From a virus, in IMG/VR virus record IMGVR_UViG_3300029267_002252, positions 37,532 to 101,531 of that record: 64,000 nt of DNA; one strand, written 5' to 3'. The position numbers were made by a program, and so were the translations under genes. The notes beneath the pieces were generated by a model. The model was not told the origin of the DNA. It ran no database searches and worked only from the letters and a program-made list of their open reading frames with translations. Below, piece after piece: positions 1 through 10,300 of the stretch; position 1 is the stretch's first letter, and every line of letters begins with the position of its first letter.

Positions 1-33
1 ATAGCTTATTACATAAACGCAGGACAGAATAAG

Positions 34-609
34 ATGAATCAGGGAATGAACGCAGTTCAGAATTTTTCAGTAAAGGTGCCGAACTTTCCTCCGACACCGA
101 AATTTACTGATGCGTTTGGTGACCTTGCAGCAGCGTGCCCGTTTGTTATGTCAGTTCTTCCAAAGGATAATCTCGCGAATTTTATTGATGGTACGCTTAA
201 TACGTTAACATCGAGTATGCAGGCGGACATAAACGGACTGCTTAACTCTGTTCGTGAGAGCAAAGCATTTAAGAGACTTACGAATGCCGTTGATAAAATT
301 AACCAGAGTGCCAATGTTCTTAAAGCGCAGATATACGGATTTATTAAAGTAATGGAATCTATTATTAAATGTATACAAGCAATATGTGATGCTATCGAAT
401 CGAGTCCTCTAGCCGAACACTTGAAGAAGTGGAAGGAATGGGCGGTCGGAACCACTGAAGGTGGATTGAGTGATTCGTTCATGGGTAAGTGGGCATCGGA
501 TGTTCAGAACCAGAACGCAGCTAAGATGGCTGCTTTTGAGAAGTTTGCAAAGCCCATTCCAAAATGGAAATCACCAGAGCCTAAAGTATATCCAGGAATA
601 GGAGCGTAG
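34..609 (+). CDS. Hypothetical protein at head of baseplate module
   Basis: No family recognised. The frame is open back to position 1, so the true start may lie before the window; AGGA at 21-24, nine bases ahead of the ATG, makes 34 workable. The 191-residue product looks soluble, with a helical middle (about residues 55-120, hydrophobics alternating with Lys/Glu) and a basic, proline-rich end (PKWKSPEPKVYPG). It lies ten bases before a helical protein and the gp25 homologue, so a tail-tip or baseplate role is inferred from position alone. Confidence 0.72.
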   Translation: MNQGMNAVQNFSVKVPNFPPTPKFTDAFGDLAAACPFVMSVLPKDNLANFIDGTLNTLTSSMQADINGLLNSVRESKAFKRLTNAVDKINQSANVLKAQIYGFIKVMESIIKCIQAICDAIESSPLAEHLKKWKEWAVGTTEGGLSDSFMGKWASDVQNQNAAKMAAFEKFAKPIPKWKSPEPKVYPGIGA

Positions 610-619
610 AGAAAGGTCA

Positions 620-1111
620 ATGATGGACGGACTAAGAACATTTTACGAGCAGCTCGGCAGTGCCGATAAAGACGCGTTCGTACAGATGGTTTCGGAATCG
701 AGTATGACTGTCGCACCCGCTGTGAAGGAATCGGTGGAGACGAGACTCAAAGAAGTTATTGCCGAAATCAACAAAGTTAATTCTAAACGCGAGATGTTAA
801 GTAATAAAGCTAATCGTCTTGCCGATTTTGCCGGAAAGCTTCAGGAGTTTATGGATGGCAATAAGAATTATGCTATCGAGATTGTTCTGATAAAGAAGTT
901 CTTCAGTCTTGCTGAAGATAATCTTCGTCAGAAGATAGCTGACTTAAAACCTGATGAGCTTTTGAAAGAAAAGTATGCATTGAAATCAAAGTTACGTGAG
1001 ATGCGCGATGATATCGCATCGTTTTCTAAGATAAATCACGTACTTCATTTAATAATTAAGAAGAGAGGACCGCAGAATGTCCAACGGGAACGGGCAATTA
1101 CCGTCGAATGA
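620..1111 (+). CDS. Coiled-coil protein preceding gp25
   Basis: Unrecognised 163-residue protein, almost entirely predicted helix: long runs of Lys/Glu/Leu from residue 35 to 145 fit a coiled coil, with no membrane segment or signal peptide. AAAGG at 613-617 is close upstream; a second ATG follows three bases later. The last 35 bases overlap the start of the gp25-like gene in another frame, so the two are probably translationally coupled. A baseplate or tail assembly role is positional inference. Confidence 0.75.
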   Translation: MMDGLRTFYEQLGSADKDAFVQMVSESSMTVAPAVKESVETRLKEVIAEINKVNSKREMLSNKANRLADFAGKLQEFMDGNKNYAIEIVLIKKFFSLAEDNLRQKIADLKPDELLKEKYALKSKLREMRDDIASFSKINHVLHLIIKKRGPQNVQRERAITVE

Positions 1112-1499
1112 TGTAATTGGAAGGGGTTTTCAATATCCTTTCAGCATCAACCCCAATAATGGGGGAGTGAATAGTACTGAGGGCGATACAAATATCGTTC
1201 AGAGTATTGTTCATATTCTTGACGTAAGCTTCGGCGAGTATCCGGGGACGCGGGATTTTGGTAGCAGTATCTATGACTTGGTATTCACGATTAATGACCC
1301 TTCTAACGATTCATTGTTACAGCATTTTATTATTGAATCGCTCGAGCGCTGGGAGCCGCGAGTACAAGTTATTTCAGTTACAGTAAATAGAGGTAGGTAC
1401 AAGGAAGGAATCCTTGAGATAGGCATCGACTTTTTTATATTACAGACACATCAGCCTACTTCAATGGTGTATCCGTTCTATCTGCCGCAGGAGGCTTAG
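1077..1499 (+). CDS. Baseplate wedge protein, gp25/gpW-like
   Basis: Small 140-residue protein of the GPW/gp25 family, which forms the baseplate wedge core contacting the tail sheath in contractile tails and type VI secretion systems. The family pattern is visible: an N-terminal helix with IVQSIVHIL (about 40-48), then GEYPGTRDFGS (53-63), a central helix with NDPSND, and the RWEPRVQVI motif (91-99) before a final strand pair. Length is typical. It begins inside the preceding gene and ends one base before the gpJ-like gene, the usual gp25-gpJ-gpI order. Confidence 0.93.
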   Translation: MSNGNGQLPSNDVIGRGFQYPFSINPNNGGVNSTEGDTNIVQSIVHILDVSFGEYPGTRDFGSSIYDLVFTINDPSNDSLLQHFIIESLERWEPRVQVISVTVNRGRYKEGILEIGIDFFILQTHQPTSMVYPFYLPQEA

Positions 1500-1500
1500 T

Positions 1501-3474
1501 ATGGTAACAAGGGGACGTATTCCCACGATAGATTATTCTAGCAGGGATTTTGAAGCTATCAAAGATGATATGATAGCGACTATCCCATTTTTCCTGCCAG
1601 AATGGACTCAGCATAACGAGAATGATTTCGGTATTGCGCTAATTCGTCTTTTCTCGATGATGGGTGATGTACTTCATTATTACATTGACCGTGTTCATAA
1701 TGAGTCGTACCTGCCTACGCTGATTAAGCGGGAATCTGCTATAAACATATTGAACTTGATTGATTATCAGATGAGCAGGCCGTCTGCTGCTACTGTTGAT
1801 ATGGTGTTCGCACTCGCTTCAGTTCAGACTGAAGATACCGTTGTAGCGCAGGGGACGCAGTTGCTTACGAATCCGTTGTTCGAAGGGGATACGGGTATCT
1901 TGTTTGAGACGCTCGATGACCTCATTATTCGCGCCGGGACGCTTGGCAATGAATCTATCGCAGCCGTCGTTCAGGAATATAATGACCTTCCGACTGATAC
2001 GTCTTTACCTGATGCAGAGGATTCGCTTGAAGTAAACACTGTTTATTTTGTTGTAGCCGAGGATGCGTATTATCGTGTCAATAATACCGGTAATTGGGAA
2101 TTACTTAATGTTACTCCTCCCGATTCCGTTAGTGTCGGTGACTATGTTTATAGTGTTAGCGCGGAAGAAGGACTTTCAAAAGTTTACACGTTTCCAGCAG
2201 TATCTCAGAGCGAAGCGTTTTTACGTTTTAGGATACCGGAAACGGGGATTATTCAGGATTCAACAAAAAGTTATGTTGATGAAGGCGGTGGTTTTAATGA
2301 GTGGCCTATTATACAATCATGGCTCGAGGCAGATTTTGACGATAAGAATACTGTGCTGTATACGGATGCTGACGGAAATGTAGACCTCGAATTCGGAAAC
2401 AACATACAAGGGAAGCAGCTCAATGCCGGGAATGTTGTCAGAGCCACTTATCGAGTAGGTGGCGGGGAAGAGGGGAATGTCGGAGCGCATACCATAGTTA
2501 ATATCAACACCCCTCAATCTATATATTGGGTAATCGATTACAATACGAAAGTAGTCGCGGGATGCACCAATCCGTTACAAGCGTCCGGGGGAGCTGACGA
2601 GGAATCTATTGACGAGGCCCGAAGAAAAGGACCACAGAGTTTACGTACGCTGTATCGTGCCGTTACTGCCGAAGACTTTAAGACTATATGTGAATCTGTG
2701 CCGGGAGTATCACGTTGCGCCGTCATTCAAGGCGGGCAGATAGAATCTTGCGGATTCTGCGCCATAACACTTGCAGTCTATCCCGAAGGTGGCGGACCGT
2801 TATCAAGCGAGCTTGAGCAGCGCATACTCAATGAGATTGAGGAAAAACGCATGGTATGCACCTCAGTAGTAATACAGCGTGCTGACGATGTCGAAATCAA
2901 TATGAAGGGGAGTGTGTACGGTTATGTCAACTATCTCCAGGAGGATGTTGAAAATAATCTTGCTGATGCTATTGAACTTTATTTTGAAGAAACGCGCGTT
3001 AATGCTGACTTGACTCAGCCTGTTTATCTTAGTGATGTTATGGCGATGCTCGACGGGGTTGAGGGAGTTGACCACGTTGACCTTACAGAAATAACACGCA
3101 AGCCGAATCCTACTTATCGGATTAATAGCGGCGGTTGGACAGTTACGGGGTTTGAAGTCGGAAAAGATTCTGTTGACGAGACTTTTACCTGTACGTTTAT
3201 CAATAAAGACGAGTTCAAAGTGACCGGCTCTGAAACCGGAGACCATGCGAATGGGACTATCGATGTTCCATATAGTTCTGATAATGAAGAGATTTCTTTT
3301 GTTGTTAACTCCGGTGAGCAGGATGCTGCTCAGGGAGACGAGTTTAGTTTTGTAACTTCGCCTAAAATCGGGAATATATCTACTACGGGAGCTGAGATAC
3401 CTGTCGAAGGGGATATCGAACTCGAAGTAATTATACCCGAAGAAGGCGGAAGAACGTCTGGACCTTGTGGATAA
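1501..3474 (+). CDS. Baseplate J-like protein
   Basis: 657-residue homologue of the gpJ/gp6 baseplate family, which links wedges into the baseplate ring. The N-terminus has the typical DYSSRDFEAIKDDM (11-24) and a helical segment ending in an IDRVHNESYL-like run. The family signature GGADEESIDEARR followed by LYRAVTAEDF lies near 363-392, then the VPGVSRCAV strand. Residues after about 540 add a beta-rich, Ig-like extension not needed by the family. RBS AGGAGG at 1489-1494 is inside the gp25 gene end, suggesting coupling. It is followed after three bases by the gpI-like gene. Confidence 0.93.
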   Translation: MVTRGRIPTIDYSSRDFEAIKDDMIATIPFFLPEWTQHNENDFGIALIRLFSMMGDVLHYYIDRVHNESYLPTLIKRESAINILNLIDYQMSRPSAATVDMVFALASVQTEDTVVAQGTQLLTNPLFEGDTGILFETLDDLIIRAGTLGNESIAAVVQEYNDLPTDTSLPDAEDSLEVNTVYFVVAEDAYYRVNNTGNWELLNVTPPDSVSVGDYVYSVSAEEGLSKVYTFPAVSQSEAFLRFRIPETGIIQDSTKSYVDEGGGFNEWPIIQSWLEADFDDKNTVLYTDADGNVDLEFGNNIQGKQLNAGNVVRATYRVGGGEEGNVGAHTIVNINTPQSIYWVIDYNTKVVAGCTNPLQASGGADEESIDEARRKGPQSLRTLYRAVTAEDFKTICESVPGVSRCAVIQGGQIESCGFCAITLAVYPEGGGPLSSELEQRILNEIEEKRMVCTSVVIQRADDVEINMKGSVYGYVNYLQEDVENNLADAIELYFEETRVNADLTQPVYLSDVMAMLDGVEGVDHVDLTEITRKPNPTYRINSGGWTVTGFEVGKDSVDETFTCTFINKDEFKVTGSETGDHANGTIDVPYSSDNEEISFVVNSGEQDAAQGDEFSFVTSPKIGNISTTGAEIPVEGDIELEVIIPEEGGRTSGPCG

Positions 3475-3477
3475 AAT

Positions 3478-5433
3478 ATGGCGATAATAACATATGTTGG
3501 TGACATAGGCTTAACGGTTACGCCGCATTCGGATTACGACAACGGCATAATCGAAGAGTTCATCACGTACGGTCATCTTAAGATTGACTTAGTGCCGAGT
3601 GGACCGACGCTTCGTCTGCATTATCCTGACGATTGGTTCGCGGAAGTATTTGAAGTCGAGCGTGCCGGAGAGCAGCCGCAGATTAAGATAACATATCAGA
3701 TACCTCTTGCAAAAGATGTAACTAAATTAAGAGTAGTCAGAAGAGCGTATACTTTTCCCGTGAATGAGAATGATGGAGATATTATCCTTGAAGATGATAT
3801 TATGCAGGAGGGGGAATATTACCATTCTGACTTGAATGTTGAGCCGTTTGTCCCGTACTTTTATACATGCTTTTCTGAAGTAAACGGCGGATGGATTTCG
3901 GGACGCAGAGTACAGAAGTCAGCTATTACATACCAGGGGAACTATTTTCCACAGAAGTTGTGGGGTCAGATGCCGCTTAACGAGCAGGTTAAGGACGAGC
4001 AGGGACCTGATGCTGTAGCGACTGTTCTCGAAGAGACTGAAGCTTTAGGGGAGACATATAATATAACCGAGGACGGCGAGACTGCCAGAGGACAGCTTCA
4101 GAGATTCTTCAAACTTATCGGGTTCGAGCTTGATGACGTCAAGGGTATGATTGATTTGATGTTCAATAATATGAGGAACCCTGAGAAATCGACTGATGGA
4201 GTTCTTCCTTATATAGCAGCTCTTATCGGACTGAGTTTGAATACAGAGTTTAGCGTTGATAGGCAGCGGCGTGAGATTCTTGATGCCGTCGGGCTATATA
4301 AGATAAAAGGAACGCCGCTCGGATTTACCGCAGCAGCTCGATTGATTACAAGCGTTAAGCAGATAGAACTTATCGAATATAAGGATTTCTTACTGTGCTC
4401 AAATAATACGGAGCGATTGAGTGCTCGGACAATTACCGATTATCCGGATTTGTACTTGGATGAGTTCGGAGTATATGACCCGTATAAGATTGTCAATCCT
4501 CGTTCATGGAGTGAAGTATTCAATCCTTATACATTTGAGCTTCGTTTATTTGTTTCTGATACGGATACAGTAAGTGCTATCGTGCTTGCGAAGATTGAGC
4601 GCGTAATGGATAACTTTAGCCCAGTATGTACGACCGGGTTCGTGACGTTGTTACCGACAGCCGTTGAGGAAGATATCAACCTTGAAATTGAAGACATTGA
4701 CCTCGATACTATTATTAGTGATGATACTGAAGAAATCGGGGTAGGTTTTGATTCGTCGCAATATTATATGTCGTACGCTTCATTTAGTAAGTGGCAAGTG
4801 AATTATAGTGATTATGGAGGCCCGAAGTTCGAAATAGACGGGTATGATGCAGCGAATGATTTAAGTCCGGGTGATAAGTTTACAATCTCCGGGATAACGT
4901 CGAATCCGTCGCAGAACGGAATTTACACTGTGGCGTGGGTGTCTCCCGGATTGAATCCAGGACCAGTTTCATTTATAGGGACAGTCGAATCTATACCGGG
5001 GCCGCCCGATACGTTTAGTGAAGGCGAGATAGCGTACGGGCCTACGCCAATTAATGTTACAAACAGTTATACCGCGCGAAGCGCGTTCGCATATTATCTC
5101 AGAATTATCAACATAATTAGCACCGTTGCGTCCACGAAGACGATAAAGGTCAGTGGCGACTATAGTAGTATTATAGGAGTCGGTCATGTGATTGAAGTTA
5201 GAAATGCACCGACTGCCGGAGTTAACGGATATTATACCGTTGTAAGTGCGACGTATAGTTCCAGTCCGGATGAAACTGACGTTGTTGTGCAGGAAAGCAT
5301 CGCTGATAGTACCGGTGAAGGGGATATCTATCACGGAACTTTCGAGAGTGAGTTGTGGTGGGATGTTATAACCGATGTTGAAGGAGAAGAGACCGGTATG
5401 ACGGAAGTTGTCAGTTCGTTGGGAGTAAGCTAA
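3478..5433 (+). CDS. Tail protein I-like baseplate protein with appended modules
   Basis: The middle (about 190-320) matches the P2 gpI-type tail protein, with LPYIAALIGLSLN and RQRREILDAVGLYKIKGTP. At 651 residues it is about three times P2 gpI. Extra N-terminal residues carry two copies of a beta repeat (YVGDIGLTVTPHS near 5-17, then YGHLKIDLVPSG) that is amplified in the protein at 19044-20393. The C-terminus (about 540-640) carries a module with YTVVSATY and DETDVVVQE, found again in the spike at 25071-28184. It probably forms the baseplate periphery that receives fibres. No clear Shine-Dalgarno is seen; coupling to the gpJ-like gene is likely. Confidence 0.88.
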   Translation: MAIITYVGDIGLTVTPHSDYDNGIIEEFITYGHLKIDLVPSGPTLRLHYPDDWFAEVFEVERAGEQPQIKITYQIPLAKDVTKLRVVRRAYTFPVNENDGDIILEDDIMQEGEYYHSDLNVEPFVPYFYTCFSEVNGGWISGRRVQKSAITYQGNYFPQKLWGQMPLNEQVKDEQGPDAVATVLEETEALGETYNITEDGETARGQLQRFFKLIGFELDDVKGMIDLMFNNMRNPEKSTDGVLPYIAALIGLSLNTEFSVDRQRREILDAVGLYKIKGTPLGFTAAARLITSVKQIELIEYKDFLLCSNNTERLSARTITDYPDLYLDEFGVYDPYKIVNPRSWSEVFNPYTFELRLFVSDTDTVSAIVLAKIERVMDNFSPVCTTGFVTLLPTAVEEDINLEIEDIDLDTIISDDTEEIGVGFDSSQYYMSYASFSKWQVNYSDYGGPKFEIDGYDAANDLSPGDKFTISGITSNPSQNGIYTVAWVSPGLNPGPVSFIGTVESIPGPPDTFSEGEIAYGPTPINVTNSYTARSAFAYYLRIINIISTVASTKTIKVSGDYSSIIGVGHVIEVRNAPTAGVNGYYTVVSATYSSSPDETDVVVQESIADSTGEGDIYHGTFESELWWDVITDVEGEETGMTEVVSSLGVS

Positions 5434-5765
5434 TGGCATTAACACGAAAGAAGATTCAAGGTACCGCGTTCTATAAAGGTACTAGCAGCGAGATGGTTAT
5501 GCTCGACGTCGCTGACGTTAAATGTTATGAAGCAGGGACTACTACTGCGATACCCATGTATGCTACGAAGACAGGGGGAACACCATTTTGGCCCAGTCCT
5601 CCTGGCGCAGGTTTGAAGACCGATGCTAATGGGTATTTTCAGTTTTGGATAGAGTTTGAAGGATTGATTAAGGTGGAGATTACCAAGTTTGGATATACTC
5701 CGATTGTTCGGGACCATATTGGTACGCCGCCTGCTGACATGATAATTTATGGAGGCACTTTTTAA
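5433..5765 (+). CDS. Small fibre-adaptor domain protein
   Basis: 110 residues forming a single beta domain with CYEAGTTTAIPMYAT (31-45) and GYFQFWIEFEGLIKVEI (about 67-83). The same domain is the N-terminus of the proteins at 12258-14927 and 15449-16153, so it is probably an attachment domain shared by tail appendages; the fold resembles carboxypeptidase-regulatory or transthyretin-like domains, a structural guess. The start overlaps the stop of the gpI-like gene by one base (TAATG). It ends YGGTF; the next protein also ends in GGTF. Confidence 0.75.
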   Translation: MALTRKKIQGTAFYKGTSSEMVMLDVADVKCYEAGTTTAIPMYATKTGGTPFWPSPPGAGLKTDANGYFQFWIEFEGLIKVEITKFGYTPIVRDHIGTPPADMIIYGGTF

Positions 5766-5796
5766 TAAAGGCCATATTGTTTAAGGAGATATAGCT

Positions 5797-7260
5797 ATGG
5801 CTGAAGCTGTTCCGATTAGATTTTATTACGGTACGCGTTCCGGATTTGATTCAGTAAGTGATGCATCCGAAATAGGTCAGCCTTATTTTTTGACTGACCT
5901 AAACGCAATTGTTGTTGCGCATTCTACCGATGCGCCTAGTTCCGGGAACCTTAACTTTCTCCGTGGAGCAGTTAAGACCCAGTCCACAGGTTCGACACCG
6001 ACTGACAGTGCTGCCGATGCGTTCGGAGCTGCCAGCGGTCTGTTGATTTTTGACACGTCCAGCGATACGCTGTACATTTCGAACGGTTCGACCTGGGAGA
6101 CGATTTCCACTGGTGCTCAGCAGTTGAGTGACCTTACTGATGTTGGAGTTGCGACTCCGACTGATGGTAATGTTCTTCGCGGTGACGGTGACAGTTGGGA
6201 GTCCGCAGTATTGCAGCACGATGACCTTGGTGGCGTAGGAGCTGATGACCACCACAATCGTGACCACGCGATTGACAGTACTTCTGACCACGACGGAGTG
6301 TCAGGAGCTACTGAGGACAATTTCGTATCTTTTGACTCGAATGGTCTGCCTAAAGATTCGGGGAAGAGTGATTCTGATTATGAAGATGCTGGAGCCGTGA
6401 CTTCGCACGAAAGTACGTATGACCACTCGGACTTACACACTCGCCAGCATGCGATTGACAGTGCATCCGACCATACGGGTACCGCGACGACCGGTAATCT
6501 GCTTGAAGCGGATGCGAATGGACTTCCGACTGACGCGAGTTACAAGCTGAATGACTCTGGTGATACTTCTGCCGACCTCTGGTCAGCATCGAAAATTGAC
6601 TCCGAGATTCAGTCAGCTATTGACGGACTCGACTGGCAGGACTCTGTCCTCAGTTATATTACCGACAATACAGTCGCTCCTCCGAGTGAAACTACTGGAA
6701 ATCGTTTCATCCTCGCCGGCGACGGCGGTGCTCCTCATGCGAACTGGGACGGTGCTTCTGCCGGAGACCTCGTTGAGTTCAACGGGTCTACTTGGGATGC
6801 CTATACGCCGAATGAAGGTTGGGCTGCGTGGGTAGAGGATACCAATGAGACTCGCGTATACAATGGGTCCGCATGGGTGAAACGCGCTGCTACTGAGAAC
6901 CACAATGATATGGCTAACATTCAGGGCGGAACTGCATCAGAGCGTTACCATTTGACCAATGCTCAGCATACTGTTGCGACACAAGCCGCTACATCTGGAC
7001 AGAATGGTTACATGACCTCCACTTACGCAAGTAAACTGGATGGGATTGAAGACAGTGCCGATGTGACTGATGCGACCAATGTTGCTGCGGCTGGTGCTAT
7101 TATGGGAACATCCTTTTCCGGGAAGGGTGAACTTATTGGAGCGTCTGCTGATGATACCCCTGGAATTCTTGCAGCCGGGACAGACAATTATGTTCTGATT
7201 GCTGATTCCGGGGAAACTCTCGGAATTAAATGGGGTCCGGTGGCAGGAGGAACCTTCTAA
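5797..7260 (+). CDS. Tail fibre protein (short, VPIRF-type N-terminus)
   Basis: 487 residues. The N-terminal 45 residues (AEAVPIRFYYGTRSG then QPYFLTDLNAIVVA) form the small domain that starts many phage fibres and recurs in the next gene. The middle is built of repetitive linkers (DHDGVSGATEDNFVSFDSNG, THESTYDHSDLHT-like) also present at 16153-18027. The C-terminus (about 410-487) resembles the generic trimer-type fibre ending seen across phages. It is preceded by AAGGAGATATAGCT. Role inferred: receptor binding or a fibre shaft on the baseplate. Confidence 0.82.
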   Translation: MAEAVPIRFYYGTRSGFDSVSDASEIGQPYFLTDLNAIVVAHSTDAPSSGNLNFLRGAVKTQSTGSTPTDSAADAFGAASGLLIFDTSSDTLYISNGSTWETISTGAQQLSDLTDVGVATPTDGNVLRGDGDSWESAVLQHDDLGGVGADDHHNRDHAIDSTSDHDGVSGATEDNFVSFDSNGLPKDSGKSDSDYEDAGAVTSHESTYDHSDLHTRQHAIDSASDHTGTATTGNLLEADANGLPTDASYKLNDSGDTSADLWSASKIDSEIQSAIDGLDWQDSVLSYITDNTVAPPSETTGNRFILAGDGGAPHANWDGASAGDLVEFNGSTWDAYTPNEGWAAWVEDTNETRVYNGSAWVKRAATENHNDMANIQGGTASERYHLTNAQHTVATQAATSGQNGYMTSTYASKLDGIEDSADVTDATNVAAAGAIMGTSFSGKGELIGASADDTPGILAAGTDNYVLIADSGETLGIKWGPVAGGTF

Positions 7261-7274
7261 AACGAGCAATCATA

Positions 7275-7302
7275 GGGAGGGGAGGAATGAGCCTCCCCTC
7301 CC
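7275..7302 (+). other. Perfect 11-bp hairpin between fibre genes
   Basis: GGGAGGGGAGG (7275-7285), a six-base loop, and its exact complement (7292-7302). No T-run follows, so it is not a standard intrinsic terminator; a 3' end protector or processing site of the preceding fibre transcript is more likely. A TTGCA palindrome follows five bases later. Confidence 0.6.
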
Positions 7303-7306
7303 AAAA

Positions 7307-7321
7307 TTGCAGGTGATTGCA
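7307..7321 (+). repeat. TTGCAA-type palindrome copy (TTGCAGGTGATTGCA)
   Basis: Intergenic, just upstream of the RBS of the large spike gene. The outer A of the second half is replaced by C. Confidence 0.55.
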
Positions 7322-7336
7322 CGGAGGATATAGAGA

Positions 7337-10300
7337 ATGGCTGAAGAAGTCCCGATTAGATTTTTATACGGAGCGGAAGCAAGTATTCCATCCGCTACTG
7401 GTGCCGATGGTAGACCGATAGTTACTGATGACACCGATGATGAAAAATTATATGTAGCAATTAACAACGCCAACGTCCAGATGGGCGGTAAAGCAGTTGT
7501 AGAACATACTCAGCAGACGACAGGTAATCCGCATAGTCTTGATTATTCTGACGTGTCGGGAGCTGACGGAGCCACCGATGTTACCGGGGCTGAACTGGAA
7601 GAGTTGACTGATGGAAGTAAATCTGCTTTGCATGAACATCAGATGCCGTATGATTATCTCATCGCGCCTTCAGGAGGAAATTATACTTCTATATCAGCAT
7701 ATGTAGCAGACTCTCCTGCCCAAGGAGATGTTATAGCGTTAGCTCCCGGAACGTATACTGAAACTAGTAATATAACGCTCCAGGCAGGAGTTACTATGTT
7801 TGCTTTAGCCAGCCAGCGCGATAGCAACCAACCTGTTAGAGTTGTTTTAGGGAGTTATTCATTCCAAGGAGGTGCTGGTTCAAGGATTGATGGAATATAT
7901 TTTGATATAACTCCAAATTCAGATTCCAATAAAATAACATTATCTATAGATACTATATTCGAAAACTGTGTTCTTGACTATTCCGGAACCGTCGGTAGCC
8001 AAGGGATATATTTCAACTCCGGGTGTATTATCAGTAATACGCGGATACTTGGAAACAATTACTTATATAATGCTCTTGAATGTAACGGAGCAGAGAATTT
8101 CAGTTTGAGAGATATTTATATATCTGGAGTAGATACTGATTACGGTCGAGGGGTATATTTACTATCTCCGAATGTAGGCGGCTCAACCATACAAAGAATT
8201 ACGATGGAAGATTTTGCTACTGCCTCGTCCGCTAACGATGCAGTATACTTATCAGGAAATACCGCAACTAAACCTTGTTCTGTAGAGCATTTGCATATCA
8301 ACGGCGGAAGTAATGTAAATGTAGGGCTGTATATTTACAGCGATATAGAAGGAGCAATGAGCGTTTCAGATTGCAGTTTCACGCAGTGTTTTATCGGAAT
8401 GCAAGTAACTTCTGGAAGATGCGCTTTAAGTAACGTAACAGCTTATGATTGTGATAGAGGGTTTTATTTCTCCGGAGCAGTTCAAGGCTCTAATATAGTT
8501 GCTCGGGGATGCGGCGACGGGACTACTAGCGGTTATGGTATGTATATAGGGTCGTGGAGATGTAACATATCAAACATATCAATATCGAATACAGTTTCCG
8601 GTTCTTGGGATATTCGCAATCCTAGTGGGCAAAGAAATGTTATAAGTAATTTTCACTGCGCTGGTGACTGTAGTTTAAGCGGTGCTGACAATGTTTATGC
8701 CTTTGGGACTATCGAAGGTGACCTTACTATAGGTGAAGGGAGTACCGACGATAGAAATGTTTTCATCGATGTTAAAGTATTCGGTTCGGAAACAGATGGA
8801 GGAATACATACTAAATGGAATTCACGAGTTCATAGAGATGCTTCTGGAACACCTTCGTCTGCTTATGATGTTGATGATGGATATGAGCGCGGAGATTTTT
8901 GGATACAGGAATCTACTGATTCATTATGGGTGTGTGTAGATAATTCTACCGGAGCTGCTGTGTGGACGCAACTTGTCCCAGTTAGTTTAGATTTATCTGG
9001 ACATAACGTAACTGAGCTTGATGATGTTTCTAGTGCCGGTTCTGGACAAATAATTACGTCCGGAGAGCGCACCAACCTGTCTACCGCATATAATCACAGC
9101 CAAGTAACTACGGGAAATCCACACAGCTTAGATGCTGCTGACGTAGGAGCAGCTCCTTCGAGTCACGGGTCTGCAAACCATTCCGGAACTATAGGTACAG
9201 CTTCTCAAATATCTGATTTTGATACTGAAGTGTCTAATAATACCAACGTTTCCGCTAATACCGCAGCGAGACACGCAGAATCTCATACAATAGCGTCTCA
9301 TAGCGATACAACTGCAACTGGAGCGGAGCTTAATACGTTGACTGGTGGTGGTAATGCTGATGCATTGCATTCACATTCTGCTCCATCTCATACGATAGCA
9401 TCGCATTCAGATACATCAGCAACCGGAGCAGAGTTAGATTCCCTTACTGATGGAAGTAAAGTTACACTCCATAAGCATCAGGGCGATTGGGACACTTTGA
9501 TTGATGCCGGAGGGAACGGCGATTTTTCTACAGTAGGAGCAGCCGTTTCCGGAAGTCCCAGTCAAGCTGGTTCAGTGTGGTCTGTCATAGGGAGTACTAC
9601 TGAGTCGGGGAATGTTACCCTTCCTCAAGATGTTGCGCTAGTCGGCAATGGTCCGTCAGGTACCCCTAATCATGTTTCAAGACTTGTTATGGGAAATAAT
9701 ACTCTTGCCCTGAGTGCTGGATGTGTAGTTAGGGGATTAGAGCTATATTTTACCCCGACGTCGGATACTAATAAAATAACTATGGCGGCTGACTCAGCTT
9801 TAATTGATTGTACTATTATTCTTACCGGAAGTACCAAATCAAAAGTAATCTCGATAAATGGAGCGAGAACAAAGATACATAATGTTATTATTGATGGTAA
9901 TGATTATACATATAATGCTATTTATAGCGGAGTTGCTTATGAGGAAATTTCCATACAAGATGTTACAATTAAAGAATTTAACTGTGCTTCTGGTGGTGGG
10001 ACATGTGTAACTATAACAGCTCCAGGAAACGGATGTATTTTTAGAAATATTAATATTACTGAACTTGCTTCCGGGACGCCTAGCGAGTACGTATGCAGTT
10101 TTGGAACGCCGTCAGGCTATGGCGTGGTTTACGATAATATTAGGATAGATGGAAATGATAGTTGTAATTCAGCAATTTTTGGCAGTTCGATATCATATCC
10201 GATTAATGTTAGCAATTGTACGTTTTTGAATATATCGTCTTCTTATCAAGTGCAGATGGGACAAGGTGCTCAAGTATCTAATATCGTATGCAGTAATATA

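Noticed and set aside
57-482. Minus-strand ORFs throughout, e.g. 57-482 and 14905-15567
   Set aside because: All lie opposite convincing + strand genes with RBSs and show no domain pattern; 14905-15567 gains length from GC-rich + strand codons.
2063-2383. Internal + strand ORFs in alternative frames, e.g. 2063-2383 and 41702-41935
   Set aside because: They lie wholly inside the gpJ-like and VWA genes, lack ribosome sites and have skewed composition.
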